Below are positions 1 to 10,934 of a DNA stretch of 64,000 nt, piece by piece. The DNA lies in NCBI GenBank assembly GCA_030248295.1, contig JASANH010000902.1:182283-246282 (forward strand), read 5' to 3'. Position numbers and translations under genes: made by a program. The notes below the pieces were generated by a model, which saw only the letters and a program-made list of their open reading frames with translations, was not told the DNA's origin and ran no database searches. Each line of letters opens with the position of its first letter. The first letter of the stretch is position 1. The stretch comes from Mesodorylaimus sp. YZB2_4 (lineage: Eukaryota > Nematoda > Enoplea > Dorylaimida > Dorylaimidae).

Positions 1-558
1 AGCGCAAAAAGGCTGGGTGGCCATACATTGGAGAAGATACCGCGGAGATAGTTGGCTTCTCTCCCAGTCGTAGGAGACAGAGACATCCACCCGATGTGTT
101 TCTGCCCTATCGAGCAACTGATGCAACGCTGCATGCGGCAACCAAATACACCGCGTTCCCTGCAGGCCAATCACACCTTCTACACAAGATGGCCCACTGA
201 TCATGCCAACAATGGGGACGCAAACCTTCAAATTACCTGCCACCAGACTGATGTTCCTTCCTTCTAACTTTTTCATCGCTTTTTCCAGCAGTACCTTTCC
301 AACACCGCAGCCACGCTGATCCTTCCTGACAAAAAGCAGTCCGATATATCCGTCATGCGGGCCGTGCTCCACAGCCGCCACGAATCCGACTGGCTCATCA
401 GCATCATTTTCGGCCACCCAAAACCAGTCGGGGGGCAAAAAGCTGTCGTAGATCAGAAAATCGCTGGGAGATAATTCCCATTCGAATTCTTCCACTGACA
501 ATTCAACGAGTAGCTTGTAATCGGAATAGGCCCCTGGTCGAAGATTTATCGAGGACAT
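1..558 (-). CDS. GNAT-like N-acetyltransferase, 3' part beyond window edge
   Basis: An uninterrupted 186-codon frame runs from an ATG at 558 off the left edge. The N-terminal half looks like the GNAT acyl-CoA-dependent acetyltransferase fold: strand-like segments around FWVAENDADEPVGFVAAVEH, then a beta strand IGLLFVRKDQ followed by RGCGVGK, which matches the pyrophosphate-binding Q/RxxGxG/A loop and leads into helix VLLEKAMKKLE. The acetyl acceptor cannot be deduced. After residue 110 the sequence looks less like GNAT. A 40-bp GT...AG stretch starting at the codons for VAG could be a small intron, so the continuous frame and the true C-terminal half are uncertain. It is 5'-complete as far as seen, with no TATA box recognised. 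Confidence 0.6.
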   Translation of the reverse strand, partial: MSSINLRPGAYSDYKLLVELSVEEFEWELSPSDFLIYDSFLPPDWFWVAENDADEPVGFVAAVEHGPHDGYIGLLFVRKDQRGCGVGKVLLEKAMKKLEGRNISLVAGNLKVCVPIVGMISGPSCVEGVIGLQGTRCIWLPHAALHQLLDRAETHRVDVSVSYDWERSQLSPRYLLQCMATQPFCA

Positions 559-1814
559 TGGTGCCAGGTAGAAGACTTTCCGCAAGAATCACGCGATGGA
601 AGCAGGACTCCCGCCGGCAGCAGACTTTTGACTTAGCGCACTAGCGCGTTTATAAATGTTGACCTATAAATCGAAAAGCGCTGATAATGAGTGAAGAGAA
701 TGAAGATGAAGAGCGCTTTTTATTTATTCAAGGAACACCTCTGTCAGTTTTGATAAGAATCAGCGGAAAGATAATTTTTTGGCTAGTGCAACTGTTCGCT
801 GCTTGCCTGCCGACGAAGGCGAGCAAACCCAACAGCAACAGCAATAAAACATTCTCACGCAACAAGTTTTGTGGACGATAATGCTTTCTTTCCACGCCAA
901 ATATGCAAATAACAGTAATCATTGGACTGCCCGGAAACTGTAGGCCGCAATCGAGGATATGCAATGAGTTTTCAACTCCAGCAACTGAAAACCAAGCACA
1001 AACCGCCAACAACTAGTCCGCCTCAAGCGAAACCTAAAAAGTCTAGTCCCACCTTGAAACTCAACTTTTTCAGAGGAGTATCTCAAATGTCTTTCATGCA
1101 ACTTCCTCAAAGATCAGAATTCAGGTTGCCAGGGAATGTACGAATAATGAAAACATCCTTGAATAAATTTTGTTGCTGGTCCATCATTTACCTACATGCA
1201 GCGCAAAAAATTCGCACATTTTTGTTTTTTCATTCCAATTAAAACTGCGACACCAATGCCAGAAATTTCGATCACAAATCAACAATCGTCTTGGCTGTGG
1301 CTGATTCAACTGGTTTTATCAATCATAATTTCGAAAACATATTAAAAGCTTTCTTCTGGGTATGCGAAAAACCAAAGGAGCAGGGGTGAAGCATTCAGAA
1401 ACGGCCATATTTCTCAAACTCACCGAAAATTGCGCACAAAGCAAGAGGAGGCTTGCTGCATCCGAAGCTTCCGATTCTTTTTAGGCTGTCGTACAAGTCA
1501 GGCACACATCGCTGGCTCCTCCCCGCCCCCCCCACCCCCCCCCCTCCCCCCCCCCAACCAATCCCGAACCCAAGCCACTTAAACACAAAAAAACCAAAAA
1601 CCTCCGTCTCCAATGCCTTTCTCAGACCAGAACTTCTTTAGAGGAGTGTTGCCCAATTCTAGCTCGGAGATATATTTCTCGTTGCCATCGAAAAATATGC
1701 TTTTGCAGGAAGTTGTGCGAGTGGGGTGCGTGCAATGGCGACCCACACTCGCTGTGCCCCCCTTTACTCTCTGAAATACAGAAATCGTCACGCACAGTAT
1801 TCATTTGAGCCGCT

Positions 1815-1993
1815 GTAACTATTCCTGGGGGTCGGGAGATGGATACTCTCCCCTGGCTGGGGACGGCAATCATCTGCTCGATGTCTCAGCAGCAGGTATA
1901 ATCGCGAGATTCGCCTTCCTCGAGTCGGAGTTTTTGTCCCACATACTCTGATCTCTCTTATCTCCCGCCGCCTGGGTGTGCTGGTTACATTTA
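1815..1993 (+). repeat. Dispersed repeat family A, copy 1
   Basis: The segment matches a minus-strand copy in the last FCHO intron (about 29815-30085). Both share a CGCGAGAYTCGCCTTCCTC block and an end CCGCCGCCTGGGTG. A partial plus-strand copy lies at 28970-29065, sharing GATACTYTCYCCTGGCTG. Size (about 180-270 bp) and dispersal suggest a SINE, but no clear pol III boxes were seen. Confidence 0.55.
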
Positions 1994-2559
1994 TGACCAG
2001 CATGACTCTCTCAGTTCACCAATGATACACACAAACTGACTCAAATCCACTTCTGATTCCATCCCACAACGGGTGTGCCCTTTCGAACATGTGAACCTTC
2101 CTTATCTCAGAAAAAAACATGAAAACTTTGACCCATATGACCAAAGATCAGGAATGTACGAGTACAGCTCGCAACCCTCAGCCTGGCTGACCACGGCGAG
2201 AAGGAGAGAATGATCGATACTCCCTGGCGAAGAGACGCTAACCACTCTGGCCAGTGCTTCAGCCGTCGGCATTGCAGAGATGCTTCCAGTAAGCTGTTTC
2301 TAGCCTGTTAACACTTTCAGTGACTGTGATCTCATTGGAAGATGCATGTCTTGCCGGTGCTTGCCATCAACTCAACCCCCCCCCCCCATCCGCTCTCCTC
2401 AGCGTTCTGGTCCATGGAACCTTAGTAATAACAGAGAGAGATCACTGAAACCGCAGGACAGCACCCGCAATCGCTAAGCTGTGTTTGTGCAGGTCACTGA
2501 GATCTTAGGTGCGCAGCTTTTTTTGAGCAAGCAAATAAATTTTGTTTCTTATCATTTTA

Positions 2560-2900
2560 TTCGAGGTGGCGTTAGTTCACGTGGTTGGTCAGAACACACG
2601 GGCTCCACGCAGCCCCAGCTCCCCATCAGGTCAGTGGTTATAAGCGCCCGTGAGGTGACTAGCTCTCACGGCAGATTCCCTCTGTGCCTCAACTAGGAGC
2701 ACCTACGCACGAGGGCATCCTGTGCCAGCAACAGAGTCCCAGAATGATACTGGGCGAGAAAGGACAGCCCTCGCAGGCTGAAGTTCCTGCTTCTCCACTC
2801 GTTCGATACCCAGCGAGTTGCCCAGAGCCAGGGTTGCAAGGTCATCGCGCGCAGGTCATTAAACTGCAGTCCTTACGTACATTCAGTCGCAAAAGAGCTG
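2560..2900 (+). repeat. Dispersed repeat family B, copy 1
   Basis: Similar to 56455-56720. Both carry GTGAGGTGACYAGCTYTCAC, a CACGAGGGCAYCCTGTGCCA-type block, ATGATACTGGGCGAGAA and GCCCAGAGCCAGG in the same order. No coding sense is recognised, so the open frames across both copies (for example 56453-57016 on the minus strand) are judged to be repeat-borne. Confidence 0.55.
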
Positions 2901-4692
2901 TCATCCAGTCAGGGTTGATGGGGACAAACCAATCGAGCCCGCGGGTCCAAGCTTACTGAAATGAGTTGGGCATTCAAGTAGCTCAACTCGCTGATTGTAT
3001 GAATTTGAGCCATCGACGCATTTTGTCTTCAACAAATTTCAAATGCGGCTGCAACTGTCGTTTGGGAGTACTGGTTGCCATCGCGTCCAGTCACGTGTGT
3101 CAGCGACGGGAAAGTGGCAAAGAAAAAGCAAAAAGCCACCCCGCCATAACCCGTCTGGCACTGATTTCGAAATGACGTCTCGCCGGAGTAACGCTGATAA
3201 TCTCAAAACCTAGTCAAGTCGTGGGCTAAAATCAAGGAGGCAGGTCTTACTGACCACAACCACGATTCGCTGAACTTCCAGAAATAGGACAAGCATGTTC
3301 GCGTATGCTCCCTTTTTTTACATCTCTGAGATTCTGACTTGAAAAATAGAAGTCCGGCTTGTAGACCGTCTTAAAAAAAAGATTTGAGAATGTTGTTTTC
3401 GTGTCACTACAGACTTTTTATAATTGAATTTTCCGCTAGTCCAGTCCAGCTGAGAGTACAGGGCAAACACTGCAGTGGTGTCTTTCCCCAATTGAAAAAA
3501 TCTTGAGTGAAAAATACGCTCGCTTCTGAGTGATCATAACGAGGCTTTCTATGACTACTGTATTCTCAGATAATTAGAAGGGTCAGTCTGCTTGATGCTT
3601 TTTCTTCAGATTAGTTTTAGATTAGCGGGGTCCCACTGGGTGGAGCATTTTAGAGTTTTTTTACGTGTCATCTTTCAAATGGCATGTTGCATTGTGAATT
3701 ATATCCGCAGTACAGCATGTGTGTCGAAGTACCTCGGCTTTTTTTGTTGGGCGTCTAAAAAGTATTGCATAGATTCTTTCCCTATTTTAGTTTTCCGTTG
3801 TCTTTTTACTCACCATTCAGTTCAGCTGGCCTGACTCTCCAGTGAAGTGTGTACTGGTTTAGTGCATCTCAAATTTATTTCGTTTAAAGTCTGTAGTAAA
3901 AGTGAAAGGCTCCAGAAGGGTTTTTCCAAAAATGGTGCGAATGGTGATTGTGAGTGAAATGCCAGCACCCACGGGGTTGGCAAGCGGAAGGCTCAAGCCT
4001 GCAGAAGCACCCAGCTAGTTGAGCGCAGTTTGTTGGTGTGCCACGCGCAAGAGCTGTTTAGGCTGTGAATTTTAGAGAAAAATACCTGCATGCTGTGTGT
4101 TGTCCTTGTTTCAGCAAGCAGTCTTTGGATAATGGTCCATTGCTGGGTGCCCGGCCAACAATGCACCATTTTGTCTGACCGTTCCATTTCAGGTATTCAT
4201 CTGCTCAGGTCCCAGTCCCTTTTTTCCAGATTGCAAGTCATGACCATGCTGCAAAGCGAACGAGTCGCTGGACCGACTCAGGAGAGGCTGACTAGGCCGC
4301 TGAACTTGACAGTGATCCACGCCGATTACATCAGCAGGCGCTGGGGGTATGCAAGGCGACAAAGGGCACAAATTCAAGTAGGCAGCAAAAACCGTGCATA
4401 TCTAGCTGCTCTGTTTAATACCCCGAAACTGCCACCCACTAGTCTGCATGATTTGTTCTTGCTGTGACTGCGCACTGCCGAGCACAAGTTGACTCGCACT
4501 TACTTCGTGGGCGTAAACTCAAAAAGACTCAGGGCGGGTCGAGTTGTAAGACTAAGCAAACGTTGTTTCACGAGTGGCCCCTATGAATGGCTCAAACACA
4601 CAAATATGATAAGGTGGTGACGCGCATAAGCAGGCGGCAGCTTTTCATCCAACTCTATGCGGCCGAGGAGCAGTGAAAGTGGGAGCAGCCAA

Positions 4693-7378
4693 ATGTATCC
4701 GTCCACATTGACTCTATGTGCGTATCTAACCGCTGCCTATAGCTATGGTAAGCAATATTATCCACGGCTGGGTTTCTTGCACCGGTGTCCTCCATGTCAG
4801 AAGTTTCAGTGAACAGGCTCTGCATCCGAATCATGTCAGTGGGGAGTGCGGAATGTGCCCCCTGTCTATCCATACCATTTCAGTTATTGATCCGTCCTAC
4901 CAAAAGAAGATCAATCTAGGTCAGCAAGAGGGCCACTTCGAAGGCGATATTCTTGGCCGAGCGTCTGCCCAACAGAGCAGGACTTATTTGAGCAGGGTTC
5001 AAAGCGCAGTAAGTCACACTCGATCTTCTGCTGTGTCTTCAGAACTAAGACGTGGATGGTTTAGGCCAAAAGTGGAACTGTATCGCAATGGTTGTGGGAT
5101 GATGGAGTCATCTATTATGAACTGGACGGAAGTGACAGCGAATGGAGTAAGTGCTTTTGTCAACCGCGGTCGTGGGTCAGGGGGCCCCTGCCTCTCACAC
5201 TTACAGGGGAGGGTTCGACTCCCACCTGGGTAAACAGTGACTGTCAGATATGTGCTTCTTAGCCCTCGAGTGCTAAAGTATGACATAGAATGGCATGACG
5301 TCGATGTGGATCACGGGATTATTAGCCCACATACATTGACAAAGTTGTAAGGGACTGCCAAAACTGCCACTGACATCAATCACACCGACTTGCGCCAAGT
5401 TTGGATCAAAAATGACTGCAAAACTGATACTGACTAAGCTTCTGCAAGTTTTTGAAATCTCTGAGACCCTACAAAATACTAGCGTCATTCGTTTCGTGCC
5501 ATGAGCTCACCTAGTATGTCCTAGTCTATGTTTTGTTTAGTATTTTGCCCTCATGTATTTCAGGTCAACGCCAATTGCGAATGCTCGAGAACGCAATACA
5601 TGAAATCCAAAATAACACTTGCATTGTTTTCGAAAAACGAAAAGATCAGCCAAATTATTTGAAGATATCGCAAGAAAAGTCGTACGTAGCACTTTCATAA
5701 AGTTTTATTTTGATGAACCTGTGCTTCTAAAATGTGATTTCAGGTTTAGCACACCGAAAACCCCTTTTTTAAGTCCAGGTTTCATGTAGAATTTAGGTTT
5801 AACAAAAAGAATGGGTTTTTGTTTTTACAGAAAAAGTATTTTGTTCAGATAAGTTTGATTTCAAGCCATCAGCACGCTTTGAACATCAACTTTTGACCCA
5901 GCATGAGTTTATTGTTTGCAAATCTTATGCAACACTCGATTAATTCTTGTGAAATACGATCCCATCTCCGCCTTTTTAGGTCATGCACTTCGTACGTTGG
6001 ACGGATGGGCGGTGCCCAGTACGTTTACCTGTACGACTCGCCGACAGGCACTTGCTGGTTCCACGAGACTGTCGTGCACGAACTGCTGCACGCTGTCGGC
6101 CTGTATCACGAACAAATGAGACCCGATCGCGATCAACATATTTATATCTTCCGAGACAATATTGACCCAGGTTCGTGATTTTTTGGGCAACTGTCCGTAA
6201 ATCCAGAAAACATTGCGTATTGTTTAGAGAAACGCAATAACTTCAGGCAATGCCGGAACGGCAGCGAGTGCCTCGACTACGGGGTACCCTACAATTACTT
6301 CAGCGTTATGCACTACGATATAACAGCTTTCAGTAGCGACCATAAAGTGACCATGCTGCCCAAAGATAGCGTTTTCGCAAATGCATTAGGTCACGTCAAA
6401 ACTGGACATCCGCTGGATTATGAAACGGTCAGAAGAATGTACGAATGCCCCAGTAAGACTTGACTATGCATTTTTGGAAGACATTTGCACATGTTTTTTT
6501 TCCAGAAAGTAATGTGACTTGCCATCGATGCGAGACATCCTCGACGAGTTCCAATTGCGAGGGCAACGCTTGCACAGGCGAAGTGTGCTATACATCGATC
6601 TGGCCAGGTCAGAGTTCAAATTCGTGCCACTGAAATACATAATGGCTATGCTATATGTATGTGCCCCCCCCGAGGTATCGATTAGTCCCGTCGGAAGCGA
6701 ATGATAACAACTGAACAATGCCGACAATCGGTCATATATGGCTGATTGCTAGGGAAATTAGGCTTTCAGCAATTCAGCTATAATTTTGAATTTGCCGCCT
6801 AAGATGTTCGAACTCGCGGTGTCTGCTAGAATGCGGCGAAAAACAGTGTACTGCACAATCATCTCGAACAGATCCAAATTTTTACGAACACATTTAAACT
6901 GATTGCATCGAGAAGCGGATTAGCGAGTTTTTCTTTTCGGTCAAGGCACGGTTCATGCAGTACACATTCTTTGCCGCATTCTAGCAGACACCGCGGTTTC
7001 TAACCTGACGATCGGCGGCAAATTCAAAACAATCGTAAAATACCCTGGGTTAGACATATATGGCTGATGGCTGATTTAATGCATCTTCGCACTGAGAACG
7101 AGGGTGGCAACTTTCGCCTGCGAGACAGTGATTTATGACACGTATATTCGCCACTTTCAGACCGCATAGTCAAAGGATGTGGTGACGCCATGTACACTTT
7201 GGTTGGGTGTCGCAACGGTGCTCAAGTCGGCGGGTGCAACACCATATGCGGGTGTAAGAGCAACTTTTGTAATGAGCATCCGGCTTCAACTAGTTTGGCC
7301 AAGTGTAATGGATCCAAGTCTAGCATCGATTTACGAGTATTCGCACTCTTGCTGATTCGTTTTGTAATGAGCCTATAA
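4693..7378 (+). CDS. Secreted astacin metalloprotease with C-terminal three-finger-like domain and probable GPI anchor
   Basis: Eight exons: 4693-4747, 4884-5008, 5065-5146, 5564-5681, 5980-6170, 6228-6452, 6506-6607, 7161-7378. They sum to 1116 nt (371 aa plus stop) and every junction is phase-consistent. Exon 1 encodes a signal peptide (MYPSTLTLCAYLTAAYSY), followed by a short propeptide with EGHFEGDI. The M12A catalytic domain begins near WLWDDGVIYYEL. It has the full zinc site HELLHAVGLYHEQMRPDRD and the Met-turn SVMHY, so it should be an active endopeptidase. Exons 7-8 add a separate Cys-rich module, starting VTCHRCETSSTSSNCEG with later CGCKSNFCN, that resembles Ly6/uPAR or TFP domains. 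The extreme C-terminus (CNGSKSS then a hydrophobic tail VFALLLIRFVMSL) looks like a GPI-attachment signal. Intron 3 holds a SINE and intron 7 a MITE. The protease call is firm; the three-finger and GPI calls are inference. Confidence 0.88.
5165..5286 (+). repeat. tRNA-derived SINE (family S) in astacin intron 3
   Basis: Contains CTGCCTCTCAC, a B-box-like GGGTTCGACTCCC and the 3' body TCAGATATGTGCTTCTTAGC followed by CTCGAGTG, ending in AAAGTATGACA. It matches the fuller copy at 26675-26846. Confidence 0.7.
6784..7031. mobile_element. MITE in astacin intron 7
   Basis: The arms are inverted over about 70 bp: TTTTGAATTTGCCGCC at the left, through GGTGTCTGCTAGAATGCGGC, returns as GCCGCATTCTAGCAGACACC and ends GGCGGCAAATTCAAAA. 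The element is about 250 bp with no coding capacity. No clear target-site duplication was found. Confidence 0.75.
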
Positions 7379-7582
7379 AAGTGCTGCATCCTAGACGCTT
7401 GCCGTCTCGACCATTCGCGCACACGCGTTAAATCATTAAAATCAAGTGTTTATTTAGCAACGCGCAAAATCGACAGCTGTTTTGCAACGCGAGGCACGAA
7501 ACGCGTGACAGAATGCGGGAAATGATTATTTGCGCAAGAAATCATCTGGTCCGAACATGATCTCCCCCAAAAAAACCAGGGA

Positions 7583-7589
7583 TATAAAA
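7583..7589 (+). promoter_or_regulatory. TATA box of the Cys-rich precursor gene
   Basis: GATATAAAACAG lies about 95 bp before the ATG at 7683. It is a canonical TATAAAA in an otherwise GC-mixed intergenic stretch of about 300 bp and suggests a focused promoter with a 5' leader of about 65-70 nt. Confidence 0.5.
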
Positions 7590-7682
7590 CAGAGGTCCTG
7601 GCAAACCGATGTCACTCGCTTTTTGCATTGACCAGTCGCAAACTGTTTTTTCTTCGAACAGTCGTCGCCAAAACCTAAAAAA

Positions 7683-8486
7683 ATGAAGACTGATTTGATT
7701 CTGTCCATTGTGGTCATCGTGAGTGAAGCTTGCTTGGTCCAAGGTCGACCCGCAGAGCACAATGGAGTTCAACCCGAGGAAAGTAAAATGCAATCAAGCC
7801 AAGCTGTGGCTGTCCAAGGCGAGGATCTCTCGGCTGTCAAGCGGCGCGGATGTGGATACGGTGGGCACATGGGCGATGGTATGCGTGGCGGGTGGGGATT
7901 CGTGCAACGTGAACTTGCTTCCAAACAAAGAAATGAGCGCTGCGGTGGATGGGGTCATCGAGTTCGCGAATTGCAATCACCAGACGCCCCTGGAAACGTC
8001 GGAAAGCGCATGCATCGCACGAAACGCGGATGCTGCGACTGCTGCAAATGTTGCGACTGCTGCAAGTGCTGCGACTGCTGCAAGTGCTGCGACTGCTGCA
8101 AGTGCTGCGACTGCTGCAAATGTTGCGACTGCTGCAAGTGCTGCGACTGCTGCAAGTGTTGCGACTGCTGCAAGTGCTGCGACTGCTGCAAGTGTTGCGA
8201 CTGCTGCAAGTGTTGCGACTGCTGCAAGTGCTGCGACTGCTGCAAGTGTTGCGACTGCTGCAAGTGCTGCGACTGCTGCAAGTGCTGCGACTGCTGCGGC
8301 AAACGCCTGCTGGCTCGACGCGCCGCCAAGTTTGCGAAAGGACTAATGTTCATTCAACGAGATGAGCAAGTCAATCGCCAACGACGATGTTTCCAAAGCC
8401 GGGAAGTCGGCAGAAGAATGTACATGGGCGGTATGGGCGGCAGCATGGGACATGGTTATATGGCTCATGGGTGCAGGCGTGTGTAA
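7683..8486 (+). CDS. Secreted precursor with 15 tandem Cys-rich hexapeptide units (CCDCCK)
   Basis: Single exon, 267 aa. The start gives a signal peptide (MKTDLILSIVVIVSEACLVQG), which singles out this frame from the others that are also open through the tandem repeat. Residues about 117-205 are fourteen CCDCCK units plus a last CCDCC (8031-8297, 18-bp period), giving sixty cysteines. The block is bracketed by processing-type sites: HRTKRG before it and CCGKR after it. Gly-Lys-Arg after the last cysteine is the classic signal for cleavage and C-terminal amidation; GNVGKR is a second such site upstream. The tail is Gly/Met/His-rich (MGGMGGSMGHG). Function is unknown. Metal binding or a disulfide-rich secreted material are both possible. 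No homologous family is recognised. The repeat units differ by only a few silent TGC/TGT or AAG/AAA changes, so the array is recent or homogenised. Confidence 0.8.
   Translation: MKTDLILSIVVIVSEACLVQGRPAEHNGVQPEESKMQSSQAVAVQGEDLSAVKRRGCGYGGHMGDGMRGGWGFVQRELASKQRNERCGGWGHRVRELQSPDAPGNVGKRMHRTKRGCCDCCKCCDCCKCCDCCKCCDCCKCCDCCKCCDCCKCCDCCKCCDCCKCCDCCKCCDCCKCCDCCKCCDCCKCCDCCKCCDCCKCCDCCGKRLLARRAAKFAKGLMFIQRDEQVNRQRRCFQSREVGRRMYMGGMGGSMGHGYMAHGCRRV
8031..8297 (+). repeat. 18-bp coding tandem repeat, 14 full units plus 15 bp
   Basis: Period TGCTGCGACTGCTGCAAG, with variation almost only at third positions (TGC/TGT for Cys, AAG/AAA for Lys). Every change seen is silent in the frame of the 7683 CDS. 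Confidence 0.95.
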
Positions 8487-8743
8487 ATGGTCTGTTATGT
8501 TGAAAGGAACTGTGGATATTCAATTTGTTGTATAAATGTAAAGAAAACTAATCCTGATGCAACTAAAGCCTTTCATTTGGGGTAAACGTCACAGAACTGT
8601 AGGGACAGTACACAGAAAACAACCCGAAAAGCTACACTCATGGTCAGCGCAGAATCACATTGCTGGAAAAAACGAAAAAACAACAATATTCCTGTGTGTT
8701 TTGGAAAATCCCGCAAAAATCATCCCACAAGTCACTCGAAAAC

Positions 8744-10310
8744 TTTTGAGAAGGGGTTTCTGAGAGACTCGACCCACGGCTGGCCTGCCGACTTTTTTGA
8801 CCCCCCTTTTTTATATGCTCTATCCAAAGTACTCACAAAACTGATTGTCTTGGCGGAAGTAAAATTTTTCTAAAATGCTTTTATGCGGAAATGAAGCATT
8901 TTGAAGGTCAGAAAGGGTCACTTTGGTCAAAAAGTCACAACTTGCTTAGTTTTATGGCTAAAACAATTTTTAAAATGCAGAAAAGACCGCTACATTTGAA
9001 GGAATCTAAAACTTTTTTTAAAATTAACCTAGCTATAATCGGTCATGAGATATTCGAGAAGAAACGTCTGTGATCAGCCGTGATCAGCCACATGATCGAT
9101 TATGGTTGAATTTTAAAAGCCAAGTCTCCCTGTTTTTCCTCTGAAATAAAAGCCCGCGGTCAGAACATCAAAAAACAAGCCCTATTTTCGCACTACAGAC
9201 CACAGTTATTGTGCACATGGCTGATAACTGCGCCCCATTTCAGCAATTTTAGCTAATCATGATCGACTCAGTTATAGCTGATCATGCTCGATCATTTCAG
9301 CATTAGTCACGCTGATCAGTCATGGCCTATCTTATAGCCCTTGGAAAGAGCTTTCAAATGGTTCTTTCTCGCGTCAAAATACTTTGACTTTTACCCGAGA
9401 TATTGAATAAAACTCAAATTCAGAAGGAGTGCCCGCAGTACGCACCTTTTGAATTTCCCGCCCGCATTCTGCTTGTGACATAAGAGCGGGGTTGGCTGCT
9501 TACTTTTGAAATCGCCAGAAAACGTATGTTACATAGTGAAAAAGTTACATATTTTCTCGCGATTCCTAGAGTAAGCAGCCGCAACCACTCTAATGTCATA
9601 AGCGGCGCACAGGCGGGAAATTCAAAAAGTGCGTCTATTAGGCACTTCTTGCCGATTTGATTTTTCTCCAATTTCTCGGGTCGTATGAACGAATTTTGAC
9701 GCGGAAAAAAAGCCTTTGAAAGCTCTTCTCAAGAGCTACGAGATAGGCTATAACTGATCAGCGTGACTAATCAACAGCTGAAATGATCGAGCATGATCAG
9801 CTATAACTGCCGAAATGGGGCGCAGTTATTAGACATGTGCGCAATAACTGTGGTCTGTAGTGCAAAAATTGGGGTTGCCTTATGATGTTCTGACCATGGG
9901 CTAGTATTTCAGTGAGAAAAACAGGGAGATCTGGCTTCCGTAATTTACCCATAATCGATTATGTGTCTGATCACGGCTCATCACGAATGGTTTTTTCGAA
10001 TACCTCACGAACGATTTAAAAAAGTTTTAGATTCCTTGAAACGTAGCGGTCATTTCTGTTTCTTTAAAAATTGTTAAAGACCAAAAACTAAGCAAGTTAT
10101 GAGTTTATGACACAAAAAGACCACTTTTGACCTTCAGAGTGCTTTATTTCCATATATGGGCATTTAAGAAAAAGTTTACTTCCGCCAAGACAATCAGTTT
10201 TGTAAGTACTTCCGATTGAGCATACAGTATAAAATAGGGGGAAGGGGTCAGAAATTTCGACTGGCCTAAATTTCATATGGGTCGAGTCTCTCAGAAACCC
10301 TCTCTTAAAA
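8744..10310. mobile_element. Large fold-back element FB1 (arms about 780 bp, almost no loop)
   Basis: The left end GGTTTCTGAGAGACTCGACC returns inverted at the right end as GGTCGAGTCTCTCAGAAACC, and internal landmarks mirror each other in order. These include CAAAACTGATTGTCTTGGCG with CGCCAAGACAATCAGTTTTG, and the CAGTTATTGTGCACATG block with CATGTGCGCAATAACTG. The centre is near 9530. No protein is encoded. Many internal TGATCA and CGATCAT palindromes sit in the arms. A second copy lies at 19399-20980 and a single arm at 52908-53274. Confidence 0.85.
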
Positions 10311-10934
10311 TTCAAAGCATTCAGCAAATACTGCAGAAGTGAACCATCGCGCATGCAAATGTTATTCCTGCAAGTCGCTCACACTAGCCACGCTATTTTC
10401 CAAGTTTGGATGGCTCGATCAGCGATGTTGCAGCTTCACACCATGTCAGCGATCTATAATCGAAGAAGGCAAAGTGCTACAAAAAATGTTGTTTCATATC
10501 CGCTTTTCTGCGACTGAAGTGTGCAGTTCTGTTAATTAAACTTGACTTTTTTCGTTTGACATGTCACCTAGAATATATGCTTTTCGGAAGAGGGGCGCTC
10601 GGATATTGCACGGATGAGCTTCTCAATCATAGCAATGACGGATCAAATATCAATAGGGTCAACAGGCAGGACGAGCGAAGGTTTGTTCATCCGAATGGCT
10701 CTGAATTTAGGGCAGGGTCGATTCGATCCGGCCATCTCTTTTTGTATTTGCGCTGCAGCACGGTCCATGACACTCACAGAAGCTGTTGCATCAGCCTTTG
10801 TTGCATAGTACTTCGGGCGTCATAAAATAAAAAATGTTAGAATAATACGGTTATTTCTCGTCAGATGATCACAAAAGCGCTCGTAAAAAGCAAAACCCGC
10901 AAGAGCCTCCTACTTTCACTCTAATTTGACTTTT
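10311..10934. other. Intergenic stretch, nothing firm
   Basis: Between FB1 and the helical-repeat gene. A 64-codon plus-strand frame (10614-10808) and a coding-looking minus-strand frame over the same bases were examined. Neither shows a known domain, a signal peptide or convincing splice partners. Confidence 0.4.

Larger units (their letters stand above)
559..4692. other. Intergenic stretch with repeats, no gene recognised
   Basis: About 4.1 kb between the acetyltransferase start and the astacin gene. It contains C-rich runs near 1519-1555 and 2378-2388 and two dispersed-repeat copies listed separately (about 1815-1993 and 2560-2900). At 4132-4170 there is an imperfect palindrome centred on TGCCCGG. 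Frames up to 125 codons occur on both strands (for example 4090-4467 +), but none shows a recognisable domain or signal peptide. Confidence 0.5.

Noticed and set aside
4090-4467. 125-codon plus-strand frame
   Set aside because: Spans an imperfect palindrome, has no recognisable domain and lacks splice or promoter support.
4745-5233. 162-codon plus-strand frame over the 5' part of the astacin gene
   Set aside because: It runs through introns and only partly shares the true frame; the spliced model gives signal peptide, propeptide and catalytic domain in phase.
7723-8365. Other long open frames (207 and 138 codons +, 132 codons -) across the 18-bp repeat
   Set aside because: An 18-bp period without stops keeps several frames open. 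Only the 7683 frame has a signal peptide, processing sites and purely silent unit variation.
10614-10808. 64-codon plus-strand frame, and the opposite frame ending in MNKPSLVLPVDPIDI
   Set aside because: Both look mildly protein-like, but they overlap each other, have no domain, and no exon partners could be supported.
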